A stretch of 50,822 nt of DNA from Salinivirgaceae bacterium (GCA_030620515.1 JAUXEM010000005.1:1-50822), one strand, 5' to 3'. Positions 10,121 through 19,386 are shown, counted from the stretch's first letter. Numbers and translations are program-made. Notes: generated by a model from the letters alone, not told the origin.

Positions 10121-11746
10121 ATGAATGAAAATTTTGGATTTTGGGATTACCTTATCTTTGCACTTTATGCAATAGTTATATTATCGGTAGGCTTATTCGT
10201 GTCACGAAATAAAAAAGGGCAAGAAAAAACAGCTGAGGATTATTTTTTAGCAGGTAAAACACTACCATGGTGGGCAATAGGTGCATCGCTGATTGCAGCC
10301 AATATTTCTGCCGAGCAATTTATTGGTATGTCAGGCTCCGGATTTAAAGTGGGTTTAGCAATTGCCTCATACGAGTGGATGGCAGCAATTACATTAATAA
10401 TTGTTGCAAAGTATTTCTTGCCAATCTTTATAAAGCAAGGCTTATATACAATTCCCGAATTTGTAGAGAAACGTTTTAATACTTCATTAAAAACCATACT
10501 TGCCGTATTTTGGATAGCTTTATTTGTTTTTGTAAACCTTACATCGGTATTATATTTAGGAGGTAAAGCTTTAGATACTATTTTAGGAATTGGCGATGGT
10601 GCAAGTATTGTACCATTCATGATTGGTTTAGCTTTATTTGCTGCTGCTTATTCTGTATGGGGAGGCTTATCAGCTGTAGCTTGGACTGACGTAATTCAAG
10701 TAGTACTTTTAGTAATTGGTGGCTTAGTAACAACTATAATTGCTTTAAACCATATTACACCTGATGGTAATGCTTTTAATGGTATGGCTCATGTTTATGA
10801 TGTTGCAGCCGAAAAATTTCATATGATTCTTAAAAAGGATAATCCTGAATTTAGCAATTTACCAGGTATAGCTGTATTAGTTGGTGGTATGTGGGTTGCT
10901 AATTTATATTACTGGGGTTTTAATCAATACATTATTCAACGTGCATTAGCAGCTAAATCACTAAAAGAGGCTCAACGTGGTATTGCATTTGCCGGATTCT
11001 TAAAAATTATTATTCCTTTAATAGTAGTAGTACCTGGAATTATTGTTTATGTAATGTATCAGGAGAATATAGCTGAAGCTGGTAGTATGTTTTCAGATGC
11101 TGTTGGTGCCAATAACGATCATGCTTACCCTTGGCTAATTGGCAAATTTGTCCCAACAGGGTTAAAAGGACTTGTAGTAGCAGCACTTTCTGCAGCTATT
11201 GTGTCGTCGTTAGCATCTATGCTAAATTCAACTTCTACTATTTTCACTATGGATATTTACAAACCTTATATTAATAAAAGTGCTGGCGATAAACAATTAG
11301 TTAAAACAGGTAGAATTACAGTGCTAGTTGCGTTGGCTATTGCTACAGCCTTAGCAAATTCAATGGGTTCTATACCTCAAATGTTTCAATATATACAAGA
11401 ATATACAGGAGTTGTAAGTCCTGGTATTTTAGCTGTATTCTTAATGGGCCTTTTTTGGAAAAAAACAAATGTAAAAGGAGCAATTATTGGCGTTCTTTCT
11501 TCAATACCAATTGCTTTAGCATTGAAATTCCTTCCTATCGAAATGCCTTTCTTAGATCAAATGTTGTATACTCTTCTAATTACTATGGTTGTTATTGTGG
11601 GTGTATCATTAAATACTGGAAAGGGCGACGATGATCCTAAAGCCATTCCTTTATTACCAGAAACTTTTGCAACAGGCAGTAAATTCAATATTAGTGCTTA
11701 TATTATGTTAATAATACTTGTAATACTTTATACAGTATTCTGGTAA
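10121..11746 (+). CDS. Sodium/sugar (galactose) cotransporter, vSGLT-like SSS family
   Basis: 541 aa; strong resemblance to Vibrio SGLT (IASYEWMAAITLIIVAKYFLPIFI, WVANLYYWGFNQYIIQR, FQYIQEYTGVVSPGILAVFLMGLFWKKT); located in the gal locus. Confidence 0.93.
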   Translation: MNENFGFWDYLIFALYAIVILSVGLFVSRNKKGQEKTAEDYFLAGKTLPWWAIGASLIAANISAEQFIGMSGSGFKVGLAIASYEWMAAITLIIVAKYFLPIFIKQGLYTIPEFVEKRFNTSLKTILAVFWIALFVFVNLTSVLYLGGKALDTILGIGDGASIVPFMIGLALFAAAYSVWGGLSAVAWTDVIQVVLLVIGGLVTTIIALNHITPDGNAFNGMAHVYDVAAEKFHMILKKDNPEFSNLPGIAVLVGGMWVANLYYWGFNQYIIQRALAAKSLKEAQRGIAFAGFLKIIIPLIVVVPGIIVYVMYQENIAEAGSMFSDAVGANNDHAYPWLIGKFVPTGLKGLVVAALSAAIVSSLASMLNSTSTIFTMDIYKPYINKSAGDKQLVKTGRITVLVALAIATALANSMGSIPQMFQYIQEYTGVVSPGILAVFLMGLFWKKTNVKGAIIGVLSSIPIALALKFLPIEMPFLDQMLYTLLITMVVIVGVSLNTGKGDDDPKAIPLLPETFATGSKFNISAYIMLIILVILYTVFW

Positions 11747-11762
11747 TTTTTTAAATTAAATT

Positions 11763-11959
11763 AAAGAGGCTCTCTAAAAAATTAGAATATTTAGTTTTTG
11801 TGAGAAATAATAGCTTGTCCCGAATTATCGGGAACGAAGCAATCTGTTGATAAACAATGCAAACAGATTGCTTCATTATACCTATATGAAGGTTAACCTG
11901 ATGCATACAGGGAGGGTTGGTAATAACCAAAACCTGATTTTGAGACGGTCTCTTTTTTT
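11763..11959 (+). repeat. ~197-nt highly structured intergenic element (nested hairpins, complementary ends, U-tract)
   Basis: AAAGAG (11763-11768) pairs with CTCTTT (11950-11955); internal stems TCCCGA/TCGGGA (11818-11833), 13-bp perfect GAAGCAATCTGTT/AACAGATTGCTTC (11836-11874), TTGGT/ACCAA (11917-11930), GAGAC-G-GTCTC (11942-11952). Confidence 0.65.
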
Positions 11960-12199
11960 ATGTTAATTCAACCGTTCGTTAGGTATTTATAATATATTAA
12001 TTATCAGGCATTTATATACATAGTTTACAAACATATAAACATCTAATGATTAATACATTAGGATTTTTGTCAACCTATCGTCAGGCAGGTTTCAATTCTA
12101 AAATCTATAATCTGCCTACAGCAGGTAGGTCTAACAATCTATTATTAATTACTACTTTTACAAATTAAGCCCCCTTTCTAATTATTATTCAATTAAACT

Positions 12200-13222
12200 A
12201 TGGAAAACACTCAAAATAAGATACATAAATTAACAAATGACAATGGGGTTATAATAGAATTTATATCGCAAGGTGGTAAAATTACAGCTGCTAAAATTCC
12301 AGATAAAGATGAGTTTGTCGATATTATTATTGGATATGATACTATTGAAGAAATATTGAATGGCGATGCTTATTTTGGAGCAATTTGTGGCAGGGTAGCT
12401 AATCGTATTTCAAATAGTACTTTTAGCATTAATGGGAATGAATACAAATTGAAGCCTAATGAAGGAAAAAACCAACTACATGGAGGGGCAAATGGCTTTA
12501 ATACAAAATTATGGGAAGTTAATCCAATAAATAAAAATGGATATACATCTGCATATAAATTATCTCTTTTAAGCCCCGATGGCGATGAAAACTATCCTGG
12601 CAACTTACAGGTTGATATTATTTATGCTTTAAATAACAAAAATGAGTTTTTAATTGATATTGAAGCTACTACAGATAAAGCTACTGTAGTAAATTTAACT
12701 AGTCACCCGTATTTTAATTTAAAAGGAGCTGGAAATGGTAATATACTTGAGCATATACTCGAAGTGAATGCTAATCAATTTACACCAACTGATAATAATT
12801 CAATTACAACAGGTGAAATTTGGGAAGTGAAAAATACTGATATGGACTTTACCGTTCCTAAACAAATTGAAAATGTGACACAAAGCAATTATTTACCAAT
12901 AAAGGCTCTAAAGGGCCTAGATCATAATTTTGTTATAAATAAAAAGGAAAATGAATTAGCCTTTGCCTGTCGATTAATTGAACCGGAGTCTAATCGTAGT
13001 ATTGAAGTGTTTACCACTCAACCTGGACTTCAAGTGTATACAGGAATGCATTTTGATGGTGTAGAGAAAGGAAAAGGAGGAACTCCATTCGTACCATATT
13101 GCGCCATAGCTATTGAAGCACAAAACTTTCCCGATGCACTAAATAAGGCTAATTTCCCAAATTGTGTATTAAATACTAATGAAACATATATAGAAAAAAT
13201 AATTTACAAGTTTAATTTTTAG
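12200..13222 (+). CDS. galM: Aldose 1-epimerase (galactose mutarotase)
   Basis: 340 aa; GRVANRISNSTF, KNQLHGGANGFNTKLWEV, LTSHPYFNL, GLDHNFVI. Confidence 0.95.
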   Translation: MENTQNKIHKLTNDNGVIIEFISQGGKITAAKIPDKDEFVDIIIGYDTIEEILNGDAYFGAICGRVANRISNSTFSINGNEYKLKPNEGKNQLHGGANGFNTKLWEVNPINKNGYTSAYKLSLLSPDGDENYPGNLQVDIIYALNNKNEFLIDIEATTDKATVVNLTSHPYFNLKGAGNGNILEHILEVNANQFTPTDNNSITTGEIWEVKNTDMDFTVPKQIENVTQSNYLPIKALKGLDHNFVINKKENELAFACRLIEPESNRSIEVFTTQPGLQVYTGMHFDGVEKGKGGTPFVPYCAIAIEAQNFPDALNKANFPNCVLNTNETYIEKIIYKFNF

Positions 13223-13238
13223 CAGCTCTTGCTTGGCA

Positions 13239-13444
13239 GGTCACGAGGCATCTTGTCTCGTTTTGTTATTTTATTCGGCTTGAAGCCGAATGACCCATAT
13301 TTAGAAGAGTTCCTTAACTGGAGATATTGCTTTGTTTTTGTTTGGCGGGTCACGCCGCTTCTAGCTATGTGAATGAAAACATTCGGCTAGAAGCCGAATG
13401 ACCCAAGCAATGCCGGAAGCATTCGGCTGAAAGCCAAATGAACC
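13239..13444 (+). repeat. Cluster of GGGTCR...ATTCGGCTnnnAGCCGAATGACCC hairpin repeats
   Basis: Hairpins at 13244-13260 (CGAGGCA/TGTCTCG), 13273-13291, 13381-13399, 13421-13439; same family recurs at 16723-16860. Confidence 0.8.
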
Positions 13445-13620
13445 TTGTTTAAAAGTATTTCTAGCCTCATAGATATGCCTCCGTTCATTGAGCGGAGCCG
13501 AAATGAACATCAATAAAAAAGCTAACTAAACTCGTAATAACAAACTTTCTATTTTTAAGAGTCTGTCAATAAACTAGTCATTATTTTTATTAAATTGCAT
13601 ATAGCTTACAACTGTAATTT

Positions 13621-15270
13621 ATGAATATAGAAAATATCTATAAGGGAATAATTAATGGAATTGGAGAAGCAATCTTTATTCACCACCCTCAAACTGGTAT
13701 AGTTAAAGATGTTAACGACCCAATGCTTAAAATGTATGGCTATAAAAAGCATGAAGTTATTGGTAAATCGGTTGAAATGTTGAGTAGTGCAAAGGAGGGT
13801 TTTACCGGAGAAAAAGCACTGGCACATATACAGAATGCACTAAATGGTAATATTGAATTGTTTGAATGGAAAGCTTTAAAAAAGGATGGGTCCTCCTTTT
13901 GGGCTGAGGTTTCATTGAAATATACAGAGATTGAAGAAGAAAAATGGTTAGTAGCTGTAGTTAGAGATATAAGCGATAAAAAGAAAAATGAAAAAATAAT
14001 TAGCCGTTTTACTGAATTTCAATTCCTCCTGTCTGAGCTAAGCACAAAGTTTATTTCAATTTCGATATCTAAAATTGATTCTGAAATTGATTACGCACTA
14101 AGTATTATAGGGCAAAGGCTTTTAGTTGCTAGGTCGTATATATTTATGTATTCTAATCGTCACACAACAATGTCGAACACACATGAGTGGTGTAACATTG
14201 GCATAGAACCATATAAAGATGAATTACAAAATTTATTGATAAAGGATTATAGTTGGAACTATAATACTTTAACACAACTTGGAATAATTGATATTCCAGA
14301 CGTTAGTAAGTTAGGTAAGGATCAAATTGTTGAAAAAACAGAATTTGAGCGTGAAGGGATAAAATCAATATTAATCGTGCCATTTTTAAATAATGGTAAA
14401 GTTATTGGTTTTATTGGAGTAGATTCATGCAAAACAAGGCGTAAATGGAAAAAAGTAGAAAAAGATGAATTACGTGCCATTGGTAATATTATTGGGCAAT
14501 CAATTGTAAGACGCAATTACGAACAAATGCTAAAAAAATCTAAAATTAAAGCGGAAGAAAGCGATAGATTAAAAACAGCATTTTTATCGAATATGAGCCA
14601 TGAAATAAGAACTCCGATGAATGGTATACTTGGTTTTTCTGAATTGCTTGAAGATAATGAGATAAGCGTTAATGAAAGAAAGCAATTTATTAAAATAATA
14701 CAGGATAGTAGCAAACAACTGTTATCTATTATTAACGATATAATTGACATATCAAAAATTGAAGCCGGTCAAATAAATATTAATATTGAAACTGTTAATA
14801 TTAATGACCTATTGCATGAGATATTTGATTTTTTTAAACCCATTGCAGAAAAAAAACAAATTCAACTTCAGCTAAAAAATAAAATTCCAAAAGCAAACTT
14901 AAATACTAAAACAGATGCTGTAAAAGTTAAACAGATATTTACTAATTTAATAAGCAATGCTATTAAATTCACTCCCAACGGATACGTAAGTATTTTAGCC
15001 AATTTTGAGCAAAATAATTTTATTTTTAATATCGAAGATTCTGGAATAGGTATGGATATAGATACTCAAAGTATTATATTTAAACGTTTTAGAAGAGCAG
15101 ATGATGAGTTTTCAATAAATATTAGTGGAACTGGACTAGGGCTTAGTATTTCAAAAGCTTATGCCATAAAATTAGGTGGAAACATTAGTGTTAAATCTAA
15201 AAAAGGTAGCGGTTCTGTTTTTATTTTCAGCTTACCCCAAACTTTTAGTAGTTCAAGTGGCCGTATATAA
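13621..15270 (+). CDS. Cytosolic PAS-GAF sensor histidine kinase
   Basis: 549 aa; N-terminal PAS, central GAF-like, HisKA (FLSNMSHEIRTPMNGILGFSELL), HATPase_c (NLISNAIKFTPNG, DSGIGMD, GTGLGLSISKAYA); no TM segments evident; no adjacent response regulator. Confidence 0.93.
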   Translation: MNIENIYKGIINGIGEAIFIHHPQTGIVKDVNDPMLKMYGYKKHEVIGKSVEMLSSAKEGFTGEKALAHIQNALNGNIELFEWKALKKDGSSFWAEVSLKYTEIEEEKWLVAVVRDISDKKKNEKIISRFTEFQFLLSELSTKFISISISKIDSEIDYALSIIGQRLLVARSYIFMYSNRHTTMSNTHEWCNIGIEPYKDELQNLLIKDYSWNYNTLTQLGIIDIPDVSKLGKDQIVEKTEFEREGIKSILIVPFLNNGKVIGFIGVDSCKTRRKWKKVEKDELRAIGNIIGQSIVRRNYEQMLKKSKIKAEESDRLKTAFLSNMSHEIRTPMNGILGFSELLEDNEISVNERKQFIKIIQDSSKQLLSIINDIIDISKIEAGQININIETVNINDLLHEIFDFFKPIAEKKQIQLQLKNKIPKANLNTKTDAVKVKQIFTNLISNAIKFTPNGYVSILANFEQNNFIFNIEDSGIGMDIDTQSIIFKRFRRADDEFSINISGTGLGLSISKAYAIKLGGNISVKSKKGSGSVFIFSLPQTFSSSSGRI

Positions 15271-15743
15271 ATAGCATATGCCAATAGGTGTTACTCTATT
15301 TATGAGCAAATATGTCTTACAAAAGCTATCTTTAAACAAAAATAAAGGAAGCGTTGTATTATTATCGTAAATGCAAAAAATGGCAATTAAGAGTGTACTC
15401 TGAAAATTCAAAAAAACTCAAAGCAAATATATTAGGGGCTAACAAAAACTTAGTTGAGTGACAAATGCAAGGTTCTTAGATAGTAGTTGCAATAAAGCTT
15501 GAATTTGCCATTTAATGACAAGTATTAAGTACCAGAATATTAGCTTATTTTGCGTTTCTCAGTACCCTATTTAGAGTGGCGTAAATTAACTGATTGTGAG
15601 ACATAAAGCTCTAATGTGCTTTAGGAAAGTATTCACGTTAACATTTTTGGTAGTGAACTCAATAAATTAATATTTTGAATTGCATTTCAAAAATGAAATT
15701 TAGTGCGAAATTAATCATATCAAAAAATATAATATTATAAGTT

Positions 15744-16670
15744 ATGAAAAATAGGAAATTAAAAAGAGGTTTATTAATAACCATATTAATATTTTGTGTT
15801 TTATGGGCAATACCTGTCGTTTTAAGTAAAGAGGTTTTAGAGCTTGATGATAAAGCAAGACTAAATGCATCAGGAAGTTTCATAGCGTTACCGCAAGGTA
15901 TAACACACTACCGAATTGCAAATCCTGATTCGGCAAAAACGGTATTGTTGGTTCATGGTTTTTCTGTACCCATGTATATTTGGAATCCTACATATAATAA
16001 ATTAAAAGAAAAAGGTTACCGTGTAATTTCATTTGATTTGTTTGGGCGTGGTTTCTCAGACCGACCTGATGGTAAATATGATAAAGTGTTTTATATTCAG
16101 CAAATTCACGATTTGTTAAGTGCCTTAAAGATAGAAAACAAGGTTAATATTGTTGGTCTATCATTAGGCGGAATAATAGTTACCCACTTTACCAATGCTT
16201 ATCCAGAAAGGATTGATAAGGTTGTTTTAATAGATCCAGCACATGAGGGAGAGAAAATGACAGTTTTAACAATACCTTTTGTTGGACGACTTCTGGTAAA
16301 TGCAATGCTTGGTCTAGCGTTAGAACGATCACAGCTGAGTGGATTTTATGAGCCCGATAATTTTCCTGGTTGGATAAGTAAATACAAAGTACAGATGCAA
16401 TATATTGGATTTAAAAAAGCTTTAGTTGCTACTATGAATAATTATATGGAAGATATTAATTTGCAGTCCTATGAACAATTAAATAAACTAGATAAACCCG
16501 TACTTTTAATATGGGGGAAGCATGATGTTACTTTGCCTTACGAAGGAAATAAAGAAATTAGAGAAGTGCTTAATTGTGAATTTCTGACAGTTGAAAAAGC
16601 TGCTCATGTTCCACATTATGAACGTCCTGAGATTGTTAATCCTGCACTTATTCACTTTTTAAATAATTAA
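15744..16670 (+). CDS. Alpha/beta-fold hydrolase with N-terminal membrane anchor/signal
   Basis: 308 aa; VLLVHGFSVPMYIW, GLSLGG nucleophile elbow, WGKHDVTLP, AAHVPHYE; hydrophobic N-terminus LLITILIFCVLWAIPVVL. Confidence 0.9.
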   Translation: MKNRKLKRGLLITILIFCVLWAIPVVLSKEVLELDDKARLNASGSFIALPQGITHYRIANPDSAKTVLLVHGFSVPMYIWNPTYNKLKEKGYRVISFDLFGRGFSDRPDGKYDKVFYIQQIHDLLSALKIENKVNIVGLSLGGIIVTHFTNAYPERIDKVVLIDPAHEGEKMTVLTIPFVGRLLVNAMLGLALERSQLSGFYEPDNFPGWISKYKVQMQYIGFKKALVATMNNYMEDINLQSYEQLNKLDKPVLLIWGKHDVTLPYEGNKEIREVLNCEFLTVEKAAHVPHYERPEIVNPALIHFLNN

Positions 16671-16722
16671 TTTATAGATTTAGTGCATGAAAGAGTCACT
16701 GCGAATGAGCCCAATGTTTATT

Positions 16723-16860
16723 GGGTCGCGAGGCATTTTGCCTCGTTTTTTCATTCAAATGGAAGCTGAATACCCTTTAATTATATGAAAGGATTTGGCT
16801 AGAAGCCGAATGACCCCATGCCAGATGATATGATTATTTGGCTATAAGCCGAATGACCCT
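16723..16860 (+). repeat. Second cluster of GGGTCR/ATTCGGCT...AGCCGAATGACCC hairpin repeats; first hairpin resembles an intrinsic terminator
   Basis: GGGTCGCGAGGCATTTTGCCTCGTTTTTT (16723-16751); GATTTGGCTAGAAGCCGAATGACCCC (16792-16816); ATTTGGCTATAAGCCGAATGACCC (16836-16859). Confidence 0.78.
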
Positions 16861-17185
16861 AGAGTTAGCTGTGTGATAAAATTATTTAATGGGTGAGTGT
16901 GGCAGTCTGTTGATGGGCACACGCCTGTGAGTTGTAATAGTAATGCTATGGTAGGGGTTTGCTAAACTGAAAGGGATTGCTTCGCTGCACTACAATTGAC
17001 ATAAATTGGCTAAGGTTAGGTTGCGATATGAAATATATAATACTGAATATGTATTAAATAGTATCATATTACTGCTGCATAATGTTATATTTTAAGAATT
17101 GCTGAAATTTTAGTGTGTTTTATTTTTTTTTGTAAAATATATCAATCATATTTGTATTGAATTAAACAAAACATATTTTAGACAG

Positions 17186-17269
17186 ATGACAACATTTTTT
17201 GGACATACCTCTTTTTATTATTGCTATTTTTATTTCTGGAGAGATAAGGCGAGGTTTATATGTGCATGA
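17186..17269 (+). CDS. Aromatic-residue-rich leader peptide (27 aa: MTTFFGHTSFYYCYFYFWRDKARFICA)
   Basis: ATG..TGA ORF; 11/27 residues Phe/Tyr/Trp, including FYYCYFYFW; directly upstream of antiterminator/terminator and pheA. Not in supplied ORF track because of length. Confidence 0.82.
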   Translation: MTTFFGHTSFYYCYFYFWRDKARFICA

Positions 17270-17319
17270 AAAATGTATTTAAAAATATAAAACCTCGCTA
17301 TTAAGCGGGGTTTTTTTTT
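17249..17319 (+). promoter_or_regulatory. Transcription attenuator: antiterminator 17249-17260:17286-17298 vs terminator 17291-17299:17304-17312 + T-tract
   Basis: GCGAGGTTTATA pairs with TATAAAACCTCGC (12 bp, one bulged A); AACCTCGCT-ATTA-AGCGGGGTT + TTTTTTT intrinsic terminator shares 17291-17298 with the antiterminator. Confidence 0.85.
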
Positions 17320-17332
17320 ACCCTAATGTGAA

Positions 17333-18205
17333 ATGACAGAAACTAAAACAATACTTAAAAAAGCCGCTATACAAGGTAGTTACGGAGCATTCCATGAAAT
17401 AGCTACTCGCAATTACTTTGCAAACAATATAGATGTTGTGCCTTGTGAAACCTTCGATAATATTATTGAAATACTTGAAAATAAGGACGTTGATTATGGT
17501 ATGATGGCTATTGAGAATACCGTAGCTGGTAGTATCATACCTAATTATCTACTTTTGCGAGAGTCGGCTGTGAAAATAGTTGGGGAAGTGTATCTTAGAA
17601 TTAAACAGAACTTGGTGGCATTGCCTGGTCAAAAAATTGATGATTTAGTTGAGGTACATTCACATTACATGGCAATTGAGCAAACACGTAAATTCTTTAA
17701 ACAGTACCCAAACATTAAGCTTGTAGAATCGAGTGATACCGCTTTAAGTGCTCGCAAAATTCAAGATAAGAAACTAGTCGGGAAAGGAGCAATATCCTCA
17801 GATTTAGCTGCTGAAATGTATAATTTAGAGATACTAGCTCCGGGTATAGAAACAAACAAACGAAACTATACCCGTTTTTTAATTCTCACACACAAAGATT
17901 CAAAAGACAATTGCAAAGAGAATTGTACCAAAGCATCACTTTGTTTTAGCTTGCCTCACCACAAAGGAAGCCTTTCCCAAGTATTAAGCGTTTTGGCTTT
18001 TTACGATTTAAATCTTACTAAAATACAGTCGATGCCTATTATTGGTAAAGAGTTTAAATATTTCTTTTATGTTGACCTTTCCTTTACCGATTATGAGAGA
18101 TATCAGCAAAGTATTACAGCTATAAAACCTTTACTGGTCGATTTTCAGATACTAGGAGAATACAACAAAGCAAAAGAATCATTAGACACCATACATAATC
18201 AATAA
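17333..18205 (+). CDS. pheA: Prephenate dehydratase with C-terminal ACT domain
   Basis: 290 aa; AIQGSYGAFHEIA, MAIENTVAGSI, NYTRFLIL; ACT domain ASLCFSLPHHKGSLSQVLSVLAFYDLNLTKIQSMP. Confidence 0.93.
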   Translation: MTETKTILKKAAIQGSYGAFHEIATRNYFANNIDVVPCETFDNIIEILENKDVDYGMMAIENTVAGSIIPNYLLLRESAVKIVGEVYLRIKQNLVALPGQKIDDLVEVHSHYMAIEQTRKFFKQYPNIKLVESSDTALSARKIQDKKLVGKGAISSDLAAEMYNLEILAPGIETNKRNYTRFLILTHKDSKDNCKENCTKASLCFSLPHHKGSLSQVLSVLAFYDLNLTKIQSMPIIGKEFKYFFYVDLSFTDYERYQQSITAIKPLLVDFQILGEYNKAKESLDTIHNQ

Positions 18206-18207
18206 TT

Positions 18208-19374
18208 ATGATTAAACCAGCATTAAGAACCACTTTGGTTAACGAATACTATTTTTCGCAAAAGCTTAAACAAATTGAGCAAATGAATAATAGTGGCAGC
18301 AGGGTTATAAATTTAGGGATTGGTAATCCAGATCAGCAACCACCTGCTAATGCAATTTCAGAGTTACAGAAGCAAGTAAAAGAACCCAATACAAATGGTT
18401 ATCAGAGTTATAAAGGCATTAGTGAATTACGAAATGCCTATGCAGATTGGTATAAAAACTTTTATAATGTTGAGCTTAATGCTGAATCTGATATATTGCC
18501 ACTTATAGGTTCTAAAGAAGGTATAATGCACATTAGTATGGCTTACTTAAATCCTGGTGATAGGGTGTTAGTGCCAAATCCTGGTTACCCCACATACTCT
18601 TCAGTATCTAAAATTGTAGGAGCCGAAATAGTTGAATATAATTTAAAAGAAGAAAACAACTGGTTGCCCAATTTTAACGAATTAGAGAAACTTGCAGCAG
18701 ATAATATAAAACTTATGTGGGTAAATTACCCTAATATGCCAACTGGAAAGGCTGCTACATTAGAGCTATATAAACAATTGGTTGATTTTGGTAGAAAGCA
18801 CAATATTCTAATCTGCAACGATAATCCTTATAGTTTTATTCTTAACGATAATCCTATTAGCATGTTGGCTGTAGATGGAGCTAATGAGGTTTGTTTAGAG
18901 TTAAACTCTTTAAGTAAATCGCATAATATGGCTGGCTTTAGAGTAGGTATGGTTGCAGGTAATCAAGAGTTTATCCAGAATATTCTGAAAATAAAAAGCA
19001 ATATGGATTCTGGCATGTATAAGCCTGTTCAAATGGCTGCTGTTAAGGCTCTTGAAAATTCAATGGAATGGTATAATTCAATTAATCGCATTTACAAAAA
19101 ACGTCGCGAGTTGGTTTGGAATTTATTCGATTTACTTGGAGCTGAATACGATAAAAGTCAAGTAGGCATGTTTGTTTGGGCAAAAATCCCCAAAGAATAT
19201 GAAAATGCTATTGAGTTTTCCGATTTTTTCCTAGAAAAAACAAGGGTATTTCTAACCCCAGGAACAATTTTCGGTTCCAATGGAAATAAATTTGCTAGAA
19301 TTTCTCTCTGTAGTTCAGAGGAAACTATAAATCAAGCCATTGAAAGAATAAAAATTGTTTTAAAAACAGCATAA
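18208..19374 (+). CDS. PLP-dependent aminotransferase class I/II (likely aromatic aminotransferase)
   Basis: 388 aa; INLGIGNPDQQPP, PNPGYPTYSS, NYPNMPTGKAA, SLSKSHNMAGFRVG; 2 nt after pheA. Confidence 0.9.
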   Translation: MIKPALRTTLVNEYYFSQKLKQIEQMNNSGSRVINLGIGNPDQQPPANAISELQKQVKEPNTNGYQSYKGISELRNAYADWYKNFYNVELNAESDILPLIGSKEGIMHISMAYLNPGDRVLVPNPGYPTYSSVSKIVGAEIVEYNLKEENNWLPNFNELEKLAADNIKLMWVNYPNMPTGKAATLELYKQLVDFGRKHNILICNDNPYSFILNDNPISMLAVDGANEVCLELNSLSKSHNMAGFRVGMVAGNQEFIQNILKIKSNMDSGMYKPVQMAAVKALENSMEWYNSINRIYKKRRELVWNLFDLLGAEYDKSQVGMFVWAKIPKEYENAIEFSDFFLEKTRVFLTPGTIFGSNGNKFARISLCSSEETINQAIERIKIVLKTA

Positions 19375-19386
19375 TAAAAGAATAAA

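Noticed and set aside
11763-11959. Considered as a riboswitch for galM
   Set aside because: Ends in a terminator-like U-tract ~240 nt before galM and matches no riboswitch consensus I recognise; kept only as a structured element of unknown function.
13239-13444. Considered as a CRISPR-like array
   Set aside because: Repeat units are palindromic with irregular spacing and variable sequence; no uniform repeat/spacer periodicity and no cas genes.
17147-17154. CATATTTG as -7 promoter element for the aromatic leader
   Set aside because: 7/8 match to TAnnTTTG and plausible position, but a suitable -33 element with normal spacing is ambiguous in the T-rich stretch; not listed as a feature.
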